Shown: positions 1-11,028, counted from the stretch's first letter. The stretch is DNA of 64,000 nt from CAWBLP01 sp963789495 (GCA_963789495.1 CAWBLP010000008.1:310001-374000), one strand, 5' to 3'. Notes: generated from the sequence alone by a model not told the origin. Numbers and translations: made by a program.

Positions 1-593
1 TGCAACTTCTGGCAGAGCGTCAGGAAGTCGTTGAGATCGTCGGGGATCTTGTCGTAGCCGACCTCCTTGACGTGGGACTGGCGATATACGGTTGGGCCAG
101 ACCCGCCGCCGATCGGGATGGAGATCCAGTTCTTGGTCTTCCACTTGGTGCCGTACAGCACCGCGAGCTGCTGCCAGCCGCCGTATTTCGCGCCAAGATA
201 ATTGGCCAGATCGGTCATGTCGTGGATCTTGGAGGCGTAGATCTGCGGGTCGGAGCTGAAGCCCACGACGATGTCCGGACCGGCGCCGGTATTCGCCACC
301 ACTGCGGTCTGCGGCCGGATGTCTTCCCAGCTCAGGAAGTCCACGCGCACCGGAATGCCGGTCTTTTCGGTGAATTTCTTGGTGTTTTCGCGCCAGTACA
401 CCTCGTCCGGATCGATGAACTTGGCGGGCCGCAGCACGCGCAATTCGGCGCCCTTCTCGATCTTGTAGTCCAGCGGCTTTACATTGGCGGTCGGCACATC
501 CTCACCCTCGGCACGCGCGCCGATGATGGGCAGTGAAGTCGCGCCTAGCACCGCGGCTCCAAGCGTAAGCAAATCTCGCCGTGTCATGGTCAT
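1..593 (-). CDS. ABC transporter substrate-binding protein (sugar type), 3' part beyond window
   Basis: The N-terminal 197 residues are visible and the rest lies off the left edge. The ATG at 593 has GGGAG ten bases upstream; a second in-frame ATG is two codons in. The protein begins with a twin-arginine motif (RRDLL) and a hydrophobic stretch ending ...GARA, so Tat export to the periplasm is likely. The mature start resembles family 1 extracellular solute-binding proteins of carbohydrate importers (VRVDFLSWEDIRPQ region, then an AxTGAGPDIV-like loop). It lies downstream of a UgpC/MalK-type ATPase on the same strand, 172 bases apart, so it is probably the periplasmic receptor of that importer. 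The substrate cannot be read from sequence. Confidence 0.8.
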   Translation of the reverse strand, partial: MTMTRRDLLTLGAAVLGATSLPIIGARAEGEDVPTANVKPLDYKIEKGAELRVLRPAKFIDPDEVYWRENTKKFTEKTGIPVRVDFLSWEDIRPQTAVVANTGAGPDIVVGFSSDPQIYASKIHDMTDLANYLGAKYGGWQQLAVLYGTKWKTKNWISIPIGGGSGPTVYRQSHVKEVGYDKIPDDLNDFLTLCQKL

Positions 594-765
594 TTTCGGG
601 TTTCTCCCTTCCGGCCAGTTGTTCGGATCCCCCACGACCGGATGCGAAGGACCCATTCATGCGCATCTTCTAGCGTATGCACGCAGGCGTAAAGGTTTTC
701 ACGGTGACCGGGCGGGCACTCCTGTGATGAACCAGCTTGCTGTCATGGTGCAGCTCAGCTCCTCG

Positions 766-1824
<1,059 letters not shown>

Positions 1825-1969
1825 TTGTTTCCTCTCGTCATGACCGGTTCAGGCCGGCCATCCATTTTTCGACGCTGCGCCGGATCGAGCCAGGCCAGGT
1901 CGGTCGTCTTCAGCAGAGGCCACGCTGTCAACCCGGCGGCCGGCGTGATGCCGGCCACCGGGCCACGCA

Positions 1970-3595
1970 TCAGAACTTCGACACCCGCGTTTCCTTCGCG
2001 GTGATGAACTCCAGCAGCGCCGGCTTGCCGGCCTGGGTCTGCGCGATGCCGCGCTGGATGGCGGCCTTGATGTCGCCGGGCTGGGTCACGCGTTCGCCAT
2101 AGCCGCCGAAGGATTCCATCATCGCGGCGTAGTTGCCGGAAATATCGGTGGACCGGTATTTCTCGGTGGAGATCGGCATCACCTTCAGCTCGATCGCCAT
2201 CGAGAAGTTGTTCAGCAGGATCGACAGGATCGGAATGCGCTCGCGCACCGCGGTTTCCAGGTCCATGCCGGTGAAGCCGATCGCCGCGTCGCCCCACAGG
2301 TTGATGCAGAGCTTGTCCGGCTTGGCGAGCTTGGCGCCCATCGCGAGGCCGAGACCCATGCCAAGCTGGGTGGTCTTGCCCCAGCCGATATAGGACAGCG
2401 GCTCGGTGGAGACCCAGAACGGCGAGATCTGGTCACGCGGGCTGCCGGCGTCGTGGGTGATGATGGTGTTCTTGCCGTCCACCGTGTTCATCAATTCCCA
2501 GATCACGCGATACGGGCTGAGCGGGGCGTCGTTGGAGTTCAGCAGCGGGCGCCACTGCTCCATCCACTCCTCGCGCACCTGGGTGATCTCGGCCACCACG
2601 GCGCTGGGATCGCGATTGGACTTGATGGTCTGCTTCAGCTCGCCGATCAGCGCGTCCAGCACCAGCCCGGCGTCGCCGACCAGGCCGACGCTGCTGACCA
2701 CGTCCTTGTTCAGGTGGTTCGGGTCGAGCGTCGCATGCACGAACTTCTTGCCCTTGGGGAACTTGATACCGAAGTTCGTTTCGGTGAACGAGCAGCCAAT
2801 CCCAATGATCAGGTCGGCGTTCTGCACGAAATGGTTCACCGGCTTCGGCAGCGCGTTGCCGCCGGAACCCAGCGACAGCGGATGGTTTTCCGGGAAGGCG
2901 CTCTTGCCGCCGAGGCTGGTGGTGACCGGCGCGCCGAGCAGTTCGGCGAAGGCGCGCAGTTGCGGCCAGGCCTCGGCCCAGTGCACGCCGGTGCCGGCGT
3001 AGATCATCGGCCGCTTCGCCGCCAGGATCGCCGCTGCCGCCTTGCGCACATCGGCCGGATCGGGGCCGTATTTATGCGACGTCACCGGCGTGTAATCGAG
3101 CTCGCCGATCTCCTCGTTCCAGATGTCGGTCGGGATCTCCACGATCGCCGGCCCGCTGCGCCCGTTGCGGATGTTGCTGATCGCGCGGCGCATGATGTTC
3201 GACAGTTCGGCGGGAATGTTCACCGGCTCCGCCGACTTCGATACACCGCTCATCTGCACCGAGGAATTGAAGTTCGGCGGGATGTTGGCGATGCGCCGCG
3301 GATAGCCCTGCGGGATCACCAGCAGCGGAATGGATTCGGAAAAGGCCTGCGCCACGCCGCCATAGGCGTTCTCGGCACCTGGTCCGTGCTGCATGCAGAA
3401 CGCGCCGATCTTGCGGCCGGAGGTGACGCGCGAGATGGCATCGGCCATGTGCAGGCCGATGCGTTCCTGCCGCACGATCACCGGGCGGATATCGGCCTTG
3501 GCAGCGAATTCCAGCAGGTGATTGACGGGATAGCCGCAGAGGATCTCGATCCCCTCGCGCTTCATGATTTCCGCAACAGCGTCGCCGACCTTCAT
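1970..3595 (-). CDS. Thiamine-diphosphate-dependent enzyme, acetolactate synthase-like
   Basis: 541 residues with the three-domain layout of the acetohydroxyacid synthase/benzoylformate decarboxylase superfamily. The N-terminal PYR domain carries the cofactor-activating glutamate (E44 in RQERIG). The middle domain follows, and the C-terminal PP domain holds the metal/ThDP motif GDAAIGF (435-441) ending in NN (463-464). The usual GDG is GDA here, which occurs in some family members. The protein acts on a 2-oxo acid or acyl donor, but the exact reaction cannot be told from sequence. It leads a minus-strand group with the sugar-type ABC transporter, which suggests catabolism of the imported substrate. 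ATG at 3595. Confidence 0.85.
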   Translation of the reverse strand: MKVGDAVAEIMKREGIEILCGYPVNHLLEFAAKADIRPVIVRQERIGLHMADAISRVTSGRKIGAFCMQHGPGAENAYGGVAQAFSESIPLLVIPQGYPRRIANIPPNFNSSVQMSGVSKSAEPVNIPAELSNIMRRAISNIRNGRSGPAIVEIPTDIWNEEIGELDYTPVTSHKYGPDPADVRKAAAAILAAKRPMIYAGTGVHWAEAWPQLRAFAELLGAPVTTSLGGKSAFPENHPLSLGSGGNALPKPVNHFVQNADLIIGIGCSFTETNFGIKFPKGKKFVHATLDPNHLNKDVVSSVGLVGDAGLVLDALIGELKQTIKSNRDPSAVVAEITQVREEWMEQWRPLLNSNDAPLSPYRVIWELMNTVDGKNTIITHDAGSPRDQISPFWVSTEPLSYIGWGKTTQLGMGLGLAMGAKLAKPDKLCINLWGDAAIGFTGMDLETAVRERIPILSILLNNFSMAIELKVMPISTEKYRSTDISGNYAAMMESFGGYGERVTQPGDIKAAIQRGIAQTQAGKPALLEFITAKETRVSKF

Positions 3596-3747
3596 GCGTC
3601 CCGTTCCCTCAACTTGGGTTGCTCCTCGTGCCCCGGCGTAGACCGACCGGTAGCGCTATCCTAGGCAGGGTAGGACCCGACGCCGCAGGTGGCAACCGGC
3701 GGAGGTCAATTTCCGCGACGCAGCCTGTTCGATGCGGGCTGCACGTG

Positions 3748-4728
3748 TCAGTCGGCGGCGGCGCGGTCCACGGTCGCGTCGATGCGGGCGACCAGATCGG
3801 CCGGCAGCGGTCCGGCTTCGGCTGCTGCGACACAGGCAGCGAGTTCGGCGCGGTTCTTAACCCCGAGCACCAGAGTATCGATATCCAAGCCGAGTGCGTA
3901 ACGATGTGCCAGCACGGCAGGGTCTTCGCCCAGCTCGGTACACAGCGCACGGAAGCCGGCGGCGCGTGCATAATCGTGCATTTCCGGGTGATCGGCTGGC
4001 ATCGGTCGATCGATGGCAGCGGTCAAGGCACCGGCCTGCACGGCGCGGATTCCCATCACGCCGACACCGTTGCTGCGCGCCGCGGCCATCACCGCGCGCG
4101 GCCGGGCCGGGCCGGCGAAGAACTTCAATCCGCCGGGTGAATCCAGCAGGTTGGCGATGCATTGCACCGCGGACGGGGCCGGACGTTCGCCGAGCAGCCT
4201 GATGATAGTTTCGGGATGGCCGATACCGGTCAGGCCCCAGGCGCCGATCAGTCCTTCGGCAACGAAGCGTTCGAAGGCCGGCCGCACATGTTCGGTGAAC
4301 AATCCGTAGGAGGTCAGCCGCGGCACCGCTTCAGGGTTGCCCCACATCGAGTGGTCGGTGGGGGCAACGTTGCAGTGCAAGAAGAACAGATCAAGCCGGG
4401 ACAGACGCAGACGCTGCAGGCTTTCCTCGATGGAACGGCGCAGCCGGGATTCGACCTGGTCCGGCGGTGGATTGCCGAGGTTGCATTTGCTGGTCACCCG
4501 CACGCCGGGCGGAAGCGTCCCGGCAAAGGCGGCACCGACGACCTCCTCCGCCTTGCCGTCGCCGTAGCGGGGTGCGAGGTCCAGCAAGGTGACCCCGGCC
4601 TCGACCGCCGCGTGTACCGTGGCCACGCATTCGTCGAAGCTGGTGGCGCCCCACAGCATGCCGAGGCCGCCGCCGCCGAGCGTCAGGGCGGAGACCGGGG
4701 GAAGCTTGCCGAACCGGTGTTGCTGCAT
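3748..4728 (-). CDS. Aldo/keto reductase family oxidoreductase
   Basis: 326 residues, full length for the family. The catalytic tetrad is visible: D50, Y55 (LAPRYGDG), K81 (VTSKC) and H118 (FFLHC). These reduce an aldehyde or ketone with NADPH in the cytoplasm. The C-terminal LxLGxKN-type segment for cofactor binding is present (LVLGVKNRAEL). It is transcribed in the same direction as the ThDP enzyme, about 150 bases downstream of it in map order. Sequence features resemble the D-threo-aldose 1-dehydrogenase/L-fucose dehydrogenase branch, but this is an inference. Confidence 0.85.
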   Translation of the reverse strand: MQQHRFGKLPPVSALTLGGGGLGMLWGATSFDECVATVHAAVEAGVTLLDLAPRYGDGKAEEVVGAAFAGTLPPGVRVTSKCNLGNPPPDQVESRLRRSIEESLQRLRLSRLDLFFLHCNVAPTDHSMWGNPEAVPRLTSYGLFTEHVRPAFERFVAEGLIGAWGLTGIGHPETIIRLLGERPAPSAVQCIANLLDSPGGLKFFAGPARPRAVMAAARSNGVGVMGIRAVQAGALTAAIDRPMPADHPEMHDYARAAGFRALCTELGEDPAVLAHRYALGLDIDTLVLGVKNRAELAACVAAAEAGPLPADLVARIDATVDRAAAD

Positions 4729-5027
4729 GGTGCTCTCGTCGTTTCGTTACGTTTCCGAGGCTGCCCGCTGCGTGGTCCGGACCGCCGACAGAACCTCACT
4801 GCCCTCCAACCCGGGAGCATGGCAAGCGTCGCCGGTTGGCGCGCCACGGCCTGCGCGGGCAGGTGCACATCGTCGCAGCGCTCGACAACGGAACGGAGTG
4901 CTGCGACTCGCGCCGTGCCGGCTACGATGGATCAAGGTTGCGTCTTCATTGTCCGCCGGGACAAAGATCGTAACGGAATCTGATCCACATTCGCCTCGAT
5001 CGGCGTGCCGAGACCGGCACGCGTCGG
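4729..5027. other. Intergenic region without a recognised gene
   Basis: About 300 bases between the aldo/keto reductase start and the ccmI stop. The part from about 4905 to 4995 is less G+C-rich than the surroundings and could hold the promoter for the reductase. Apart from the hairpin at 5003-5022 I see no structured element and no convincing coding frame. Confidence 0.5.
5003..5022 (-). terminator. Hairpin just after ccmI
   Basis: A perfect 8-bp stem (gcgtgccg / cggcacgc) with a 4-base loop lies 6 bases past the ccmI stop codon in the direction of transcription. No T-run follows, so if it ends transcription it is not a classic intrinsic terminator. Confidence 0.4.
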
Positions 5028-6452
5028 CTACTTCACCTGCGCCAGCGCCGCCTTGACCAGCTTCGCGTCATCACCCTCCGCCGGCAGCTTCGCCAGCAGG
5101 CGGGTCCAGGACTGTCGCGCGTCTTCCGGATGGCCTTCCCGTGCGGCGACCACGCCGCGGTACCACAGCACCTCCGGCTCATCGGGCGCCACCAGCTGCA
5201 GCTTGCGCAACAGCGCGACCGCCCGCGGCGGCAGCGCGTCCTCCGGTTTCAGGCCGGTCAGCAGCGCGTCGAGTTCCTGCAACAGGATTGATACGTCGCC
5301 GGGTTGCAGTGCCGCCGCCTTCTCGTAGGCGTCGGCGGCCTTGTCACGCTCCCCCAGCACGCCATAGGCGCGGCCGAGACGCAGCCAGCCGTCGCGATCC
5401 TTCGGCTCCGTCTGCAGCCTCGCCGCCAGCTTATCGACCATGCCCTGGATCATGGTCTTGCGGTCGGCCTCCGGCATCTGCGCGGCGGCTTCCATTGTCG
5501 CGGCGTCGGGTCCCGGCGCGGGCGCCGACGCACGGGAAGCCGCCAGTTTCGGCACCGGCAGGCCTCCAGCCTGAGCCGCCTCGGCCTCGCGCCGGGAGAT
5601 CGCCTCGCGCATCGGCGAATCCGCCGGCAAGTCGGCCGCCAGCGCCTGCAGCATGTCGATCGCCTTCTGCGGCTCGCCGGCCTGACCCGCTGCCAGGGCC
5701 AGGTAGTAGCGCGCCACGTCGTTGTTCGGATCGGCCTTCAGCGTCGCCAGGAAGGCATCACGCGCGGCCGGCGTCACCATGCCCTGCGCCTGCATCACCA
5801 GCATTTCGCCATAGCCGGCATGGGCCTCTGCGCCGGCCTCACCCAACGCCAAGGCGCGGCGATAGGCGGCGGCGGCCTTGTCCCAGTCGCCGAGCATCGC
5901 CTCGGTGCGCGCGTAGAGCAGCCAGCCATCGGCGTGGTTCGGGTCGGCCGCCAGCTTCTCACCGAGACGTTCGGCGGCCTGGCGCAGATCGACATGCTGG
6001 TTGCCGGCGCTGACCACGGCATCGGGCGGCCGGCTGGCATAGGGCTCGTCCGGTACCCCGGGCGAGCCCAGCCGCGCGTACAGGCCCCCTGCCCCGGCCG
6101 CGACCAGCAACGCCAGGGCGCCGGCCAGCAGCGGGCTGCGCGCGCGTGCCCGAACCTGAGCCTGCGCCCCAGCCTGCGCCCTAGCCTGCGTTTGTGCCGC
6201 CTCGCCCGCCGCCTGGGTGTTCGGTGCGGCAGCGGCCAGCAGCCGGCGCTGGATCTCCAGCCGCGCTCCCACGGCCTCCTGCTCGGTCAGCACACCGCGG
6301 GCGATATCCCGGTCCAGCTCCGCCAACTGGTCGCGATACACCGCGCGGTCGAAACTGCCGCGCTCCGGCGCCGCCCGGGCCCCGCGCAGCAGCGGCAGCA
6401 GCACCAGGGTCAGCGCCGCCAGCGCCACGACCGTCAGCAGCAGCGGCAGCAT
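5028..6452 (-). CDS. ccmI: Cytochrome c maturation protein CcmI (TPR)
   Basis: 474 residues. The start is ATG at 6452, overlapping the ccmH stop as TGATG; a longer reading upstream is only the shifted frame of ccmH. An N-terminal membrane segment (LLLTVVALAALTLVLLPLL) is followed by a CcmI-type helical region (RAVYRDQLAELDRD) and a second membrane segment (LLAGALALLVAAGAGGLY). After that come several tetratricopeptide repeats, for example around DGWLLYARTEAMLGDWDKAA and DGWLRLGRAYGVLG. CcmI chaperones apocytochrome c to the CcmF/CcmH heme ligation complex in the periplasm. It is last in the ccmF-G-H-I group and its product should serve the multiheme cytochromes encoded at 14-17 kb. Confidence 0.9.
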   Translation of the reverse strand: MLPLLLTVVALAALTLVLLPLLRGARAAPERGSFDRAVYRDQLAELDRDIARGVLTEQEAVGARLEIQRRLLAAAAPNTQAAGEAAQTQARAQAGAQAQVRARARSPLLAGALALLVAAGAGGLYARLGSPGVPDEPYASRPPDAVVSAGNQHVDLRQAAERLGEKLAADPNHADGWLLYARTEAMLGDWDKAAAAYRRALALGEAGAEAHAGYGEMLVMQAQGMVTPAARDAFLATLKADPNNDVARYYLALAAGQAGEPQKAIDMLQALAADLPADSPMREAISRREAEAAQAGGLPVPKLAASRASAPAPGPDAATMEAAAQMPEADRKTMIQGMVDKLAARLQTEPKDRDGWLRLGRAYGVLGERDKAADAYEKAAALQPGDVSILLQELDALLTGLKPEDALPPRAVALLRKLQLVAPDEPEVLWYRGVVAAREGHPEDARQSWTRLLAKLPAEGDDAKLVKAALAQVK

Positions 6453-6937
6453 CAGGATTCGCCTTCGCGCAACAGGACATCCAATCGGCGCCGTTCGGCC
6501 TCGTTCAACGGCGCCGGCGCCGCGGTGGCGGCGGGACGGCGGCGCAGCCACAGCACGGTGCCGGCAAAGCCCAGCACCAGCAGCGCCGCCGGGCCGAACC
6601 AGAGCAGCCAGGTGGCCGGCTCGATGCGCGGCCGCAGCAGCACGAACTCGCCGTAGCGGTTGACCACCGCCTGGCGCGCCTCCGCATTGGAGGCGCCCGC
6701 GCTCAGCTTTTCGCGCACCAGGATGCGGATGTCGTGCGCCAGCCCGGCATTCGATTCGTCCACCGACTCGTTCTGGCACACCAGGCAGCGCAGTTCGGCG
6801 GTGATCGCCCGCGCCCGCGCCTCCAGCGCCGGATCGGCCAGCCGCTCGCCCGGCTCCACGCCGAACGCCGGCAGTGCCAGCAGCAGCAACGCCAGACACG
6901 CCAGGACCGCGCCGGCGGAGCGGAGGCGCGGACTCAT
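6452..6937 (-). CDS. ccmH: Cytochrome c-type biogenesis protein CcmH
   Basis: 161 residues. A signal/anchor at the N terminus (residues 10-25) is followed by the family motif LRCLVCQ, with the redox cysteines at 51 and 54, then a conserved helical segment and a C-terminal membrane helix (LLWFGPAALLVLGFAGTVL). CcmH reduces the apocytochrome CXXCH cysteines in the periplasm before heme attachment. The start overlaps the ccmG stop by 4 bases and the stop overlaps the ccmI start, so the genes are translationally coupled. Confidence 0.95.
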   Translation of the reverse strand: MSPRLRSAGAVLACLALLLLALPAFGVEPGERLADPALEARARAITAELRCLVCQNESVDESNAGLAHDIRILVREKLSAGASNAEARQAVVNRYGEFVLLRPRIEPATWLLWFGPAALLVLGFAGTVLWLRRRPAATAAPAPLNEAERRRLDVLLREGES

Positions 6938-7473
6938 GACGCGCGCAACTGCTTCAGCAGCGGCAGCAGCTCCTTCTGCACGATCTCGGCGGTCAGCGGA
7001 CCGACGAAGCGCTTGCGGATATGGCCGGTCTTGTCCAGCAGATAGGTCTCCGGCACGCCATAGACGCCGAAATCCAGCCCGACCCGGCCGTCGCGATCAA
7101 GCCCGATGCGCTGGTAGGGATCACCCAGCTGGGCCAGCAGGCGGGCGGCGTCTTCCGGCTTGTCCTTGTAGGCGATCCCATACAGCGGCAGGTGCTCCTG
7201 CTTCGCCAGATGCATCAGCAGCGGGTGCTCGACCCGGCACGGCACGCACCAGGAGGCGAAGAAGTTGATCAGCACCGGCTGACCCTTCAGCTCGTCGCGC
7301 GACAGGTCGCCGCCGCTGCCGCCGAGGCTGGCGAGATCGAACGCCGGCGCCTCCTTGTCGATCATCGCAGAGGGCAGGATATGCGGGTCGTAGCCCGGGC
7401 GCAGAGCCAGGGCGAAGTAGCCGGCCAGCAGCAGGAACAGCAGCACCGGCAGCAGATAGATCAGGCGACGCAT
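6934..7473 (-). CDS. ccmG: Thiol:disulfide interchange protein CcmG/DsbE
   Basis: 179 residues from ATG at 7473, chosen because the membrane anchor MRRLIYLLPV begins there and the ccmF stop lies one base upstream. One N-terminal membrane helix is followed by a thioredoxin fold with the active site WCVPC (75-79) and the cis-proline loop GVPETYLL. CcmG keeps apocytochrome or CcmH thiols reduced in the periplasm during heme attachment. Overlaps ccmH by 4 bases. Confidence 0.95.
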   Translation of the reverse strand: MRRLIYLLPVLLFLLLAGYFALALRPGYDPHILPSAMIDKEAPAFDLASLGGSGGDLSRDELKGQPVLINFFASWCVPCRVEHPLLMHLAKQEHLPLYGIAYKDKPEDAARLLAQLGDPYQRIGLDRDGRVGLDFGVYGVPETYLLDKTGHIRKRFVGPLTAEIVQKELLPLLKQLRAS

Positions 7474-7474
7474 G

Positions 7475-9463
7475 TCACTCCCCGGCGGCCGGCAGAGCCG
7501 CGGGCAGTCGGCGGGCACGGGCGGCGGCCCCGACCCGCCAGCGGCGGTCGCTGAGGCTCACCACGCCGCCGAACGCCATGATGATCGCGCCGATCCAGAT
7601 CCACGGCACCAGCGGCTTCCAATAGGCGCGCAGCGTCCAGTTGCCCTCGGCATCGCCATCGCCCAGCGCGACGTAAAGATCAGCCAGCAGGTTGGTGCGG
7701 ATCGCGGTCTCGCCGGTGGTCTGCTGCTGCAGCGGGAAGAAGCGGCGCTGCGGATGCACCACCGCGATCAGGGCGCCGCCGCGGCGTATTTCCACGCTGG
7801 CATCGTCGGCGGTGAAGTTCGCGCCCGGCCGCCGCTCCACCTTGTCCAGCCGCAGCTCATACCCGGCCAGATGCAGCGAGCCGCCCGGCCTGCAGCACCT
7901 CGATCGCCTCCTGGTCGAAGGCCGAGGCGGCGAAGCCGGCGACCGACACCGCCAGGCCGAAATGCGCGAAGGTCATGCCGTAGCTGGAGCGCGGCAGATG
8001 CCGTGCGCGGCGCAGACTGTCGCCCGCCGGCACCCGGAACAGCCGGATGCGTTCGGCGAACTCCACCAGCACCGCGGTGCCCAGCCAGGCGGCCAGGCCA
8101 AGCCCCAGCACGGCGAAGATCGGTCCGCCATGGGTGACGTACCAGGCGACCAGGATGGCGAGGGCGGTGGCGATATAGGCGACCCAGAGCCGTTGCAGCG
8201 CGCCCAGCAGGTCGCCGCGCTTCCAGGCCAGCAGCGGGCCGACGCCGACCGCGATCACCATCGGCACCATCAGCGGCGCGAAGCTGCGGTTGAAGAACGG
8301 GAAGCCCACCGAGAGTTTCGGTCCGCCGACCGCATCCAGGAACAGCGGGTACAGCGTGCCCAGGAACACCGTGGCGCAGCCGCAGGACAGCATCAGGTTG
8401 TTCAGCACCAGCGCGCCTTCGCGCGAGATCGGCGCGAACAGTCCGCCGCCCTTCAGCGCCGGTGCGCGCACCGCGTACAGCGTCAGCGAACCGCCGATCG
8501 CGACCACCAGCAGCAGCAGGATGAACATGCCGCGCGCCGGATCGGTGGCGAAGGCGTGCACCGAGGTCAGCACGCCCGACCGCACCAGGAAGGTGCCGAC
8601 CAGCGACAGGCTAGAAGGTGATGATCGCCAGCAGGATGGTCCACGACTTCAGCGTGTCCCGCTTCTCCACCACGATGGAGGAATGGATCAGCGCGGTGCC
8701 GACCAGCCAGGGCATGAAGGACGCATTCTCGACCGGGTCCCAGAACCACCAGCCGCCCCAGCCCAGCGTGTAGTACGCCCACCACGACCCCATCGCGATG
8801 CCGACGGTCAGCGCGCACCACGACGCCAGCGTCCAGGGCCGCACCCAGCGCGCCCAGGCGGCGTCCACCTTGCCCTCGATCAGCGCGGCGACGGCGAAGG
8901 CGAAGGCGACCGAGAAGCCGACATAGCCGAGGTAGAGGAACGGCGGATGGAAGGCGAGGCCGGGGTCCTGCAGCACCGGGTTCAGCCCGCGCCCGTTCGG
9001 CGGCGGCGGGAAGGCGCGCAGGAACGGGTTGGAGGTGAACAGGATGAACAGCAGGAAGCCGACGGCGATCATGCCCTGCACCGCCAGCACGCGGGCGCGC
9101 AAGCGCGGGTGGCAGGTTGTCGCTGAACACCGCGACCGCCGCGGCGCACAGCGCCAGCATGAACACCCACAGCACCATGGAGCCTTCATGGTTCCCCCAC
9201 ACGCCGGTGATCTTGTAGAGCAGCGGCTTGTCGGTGTGGCTGTTCTCGAACACGTTGACGACGGTGAAGTCGGAGGTGACGTAGGCGTGCATCAGCGCGG
9301 CCATGGCCAGCGCGATCAGGCCGAACGAAACCAACGCACAGGAGCGTCCGACCGCCATCCAGGCGGCATTGCCGCGTGCTGCGCCGACCAGCGGCACGCT
9401 TGACTGCACCATGGCGATGCACAGCGCCAGGATCAGCGCGAAATGGCCGAGTTCAGCGATCAT
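7475..9463 (-). pseudogene. ccmF: Heme lyase subunit CcmF, three single-base frameshifts
   Basis: The sequence matches CcmF throughout: the N terminus MIAELGHFALILALC, the tryptophan-rich WWD loop (GWGGWWFWDPVENAS), many membrane helices and the C-terminal periplasmic domain. It does not read through. An extra base at about 9104, one at about 8613 (ttctagc where ttcagc is expected) and one in a GGG run at about 7885 each shift the frame. Removing all three gives 661 residues, the normal length. CcmF transfers heme from CcmE to the apocytochrome. Because ccmG, ccmH and ccmI are intact and overlap neatly, sequence error is more likely than loss of function. No ccmE or ccmABC lies upstream in this window. 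Confidence 0.9.
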
Positions 9464-9483
9464 GCGCAGGACCGCGGGGGGCT

Positions 9484-9550
9484 GGAGGCAGAGAGGGATT
9501 GCACGGAGGCCGGAGGCAGAGAGGAATCGCGCCAGAAGCCGGAGGCAGGA
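9484..9550. repeat. Imperfect 28-29-bp tandem repeat upstream of ccmF
   Basis: Three units start at 9484, 9512 and 9541, each opening with ggaggcag; the first two share ggaggcagagagg. The tract lies in the 219-base gap between ccmF and the hemA stop. Confidence 0.5.
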
Positions 9551-9682
9551 TTCGTCCCGGTTCCCTTGGGGGCGAGATGTTTCGCGCTGCTGGCGAGTCC
9601 AGCGCGTTCGGCCCCTTCCCCCTGCCGCACGCGGGGGGAAGGAAACCGGCGCCGATCATCGCGACAGCCTCGCCGAACCGCC

Positions 9683-10902
9683 TCACGCCGCGACCTTGCG
9701 GATTGGGGTGATGATCTGCAGCAGCGCGTCCACCAGCGCCGCCATCATCGCATCGGTGTGCAGTGGTGTCGGGGTGAAACGCAGCCGCTCCTCGCCACGC
9801 GGCACGGTCGGGTAGTTGATCGGCGTCGCATACATGCCGAACTCGTCCAGCAGGCGCCGGCTGGTCTCCTGGCACAGCGCCGCCTCGCCGATATGCAGCG
9901 GCACGATGTGGCTGGCCGATTCGATTCGCGGCAGCCCGGCCGCGTCGAACCGCCGCTTCAATGCGTCGGCGCGCTCGAACAGCGTGGCGCGCCGGGCGTG
10001 GTCCTGCTTCACATGCCGCACGCTGGCCAACGCCGCGGCGGCGACCATCGGCGGCATCGAGGTGGTGAAGATGAAGCCCGGCGCGACCGACCGCACATAG
10101 TCCACCACCTCGGCATCGCCGGCGATGTAGCCGCCATGGCAGCCGAACGCCTTGGCCAGCGTGCCCTCGATGATGTCGACCCGATGCGCCACGCCGTCAC
10201 GCTCCGACACGCCGCCGCCATTCGGCCCCGTACATGCCCACCGCATGCACCTCATCCAGATAGGTCAGCGCGCCGAAGCGGGTCGCCAGGTCGCAGATCG
10301 CCCCGATCGGCGCGATGTCGGCATCCATCGAATAGACCGACTCAAAGGCGATCAGCTTCGGCGCCGCAGCCGGCGCGGCGCGCCAGCAGAGCTTCGAGAT
10401 CGGCCATGTCGTTGTGGCGGAAGATATGGCAGGCGGCGCGGGCGCCCTTGATGCCGGCGATCATCGAGGCATGGTTCTTCGCGTCGGAGAACACGTGCCA
10501 CAGCATGTCCGGCGCCACCGGCCGGCTGTTGAGGATGGTGGACAGCGCCGCCTGGTTCGATACGAAGCCAGAGGTGAAGATCAGCGCCGCCTGCTTGCCG
10601 TGCAGATCCGCCAGCTCCGCCTCCAGCGCGTCATGCGCCGGGCTGGTGCCGCTGATGTTGCGCGTGCCGCCGGCGCCGGCGCCCATGCGGGTCGCCGCCT
10701 CACAGGCCGCGTCGACGACCACTTTGTGCCCACCCATGGCGAGATAGTCGTTGGACGACCAGACCAGCACCTCCGTGCCATCGGGCCGGCGATAATACGG
10801 GAACCGCTCCGCCTGCTTTTCGAGCGCGGTGAATTCGCGATAGCGACCTTGCGCCCGAATCTCGTCCAGCGACCGGCGGCAATAGGCAGAAAACGGAGTC
10901 AT
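9683..10902 (-). pseudogene. hemA: 5-aminolevulinate synthase, two frameshifts
   Basis: Condenses glycine with succinyl-CoA to 5-aminolevulinate using PLP, the first step of heme synthesis in alphaproteobacteria. The N-terminal part (MTPFSAYCRRSLDEIR, YLAMGGH, TRNISGTSPAHDALE) and the C-terminal part (DEVHAVGMYG, PLP lysine in GTLAKAFGCHGGY) are clear. Two frameshifts break it: one extra base in the gcgcgcc stretch at about 10380 and one extra G in a GGGG run at about 10226. Corrected length is 405 residues, as expected. The ATG at 10902 fits the known N terminus; the longer upstream reading is not family-like. As this is the only visible route to heme, sequence error is the likely cause. A perfect FNR-type site lies about 113 bases upstream. 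Confidence 0.92.
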
Positions 10903-11014
10903 GCGGTCGGTCGCCCTTTTGCGTGACGTGGCACCGGACGGCGGCATGCGCCCAGCGGATTGCGGGGTCAACCGGTCGCCTACATGCAACGTACCAAGGT
11001 GACACGCCATCTCA

Positions 11015-11028
11015 TTGATCTGAATCAA
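11015..11028. promoter_or_regulatory. FNR/FixK-type binding site
   Basis: A perfect TTGAT-N4-ATCAA palindrome (TTGATctgaATCAA) in the gap between divergent hemA and the MocR gene, 113 bases before the hemA ATG and about 136 before the regulator's first ATG. This is the consensus for FNR-family activators such as FnrL, known to control hemA in Rhodobacter. It predicts induction of hemA, or of the divergent gene, when oxygen is low. Confidence 0.75.

Noticed and set aside
2453..3664. Long plus-strand reading opposite the ThDP enzyme
   Set aside because: Shadow frame of a G+C-rich gene; composition is not protein-like.
5028..6899. A 623-residue reading through ccmI with a long upstream extension
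   Set aside because: The upstream part is the shifted frame of ccmH. The membrane segment and the TGATG overlap place the true ccmI start at 6452.
7475..10902. Programmed ribosomal frameshifting to explain the broken ccmF and hemA
   Set aside because: The break sites share no slippery motif or following structure, and similar breaks occur in unrelated genes across the window.
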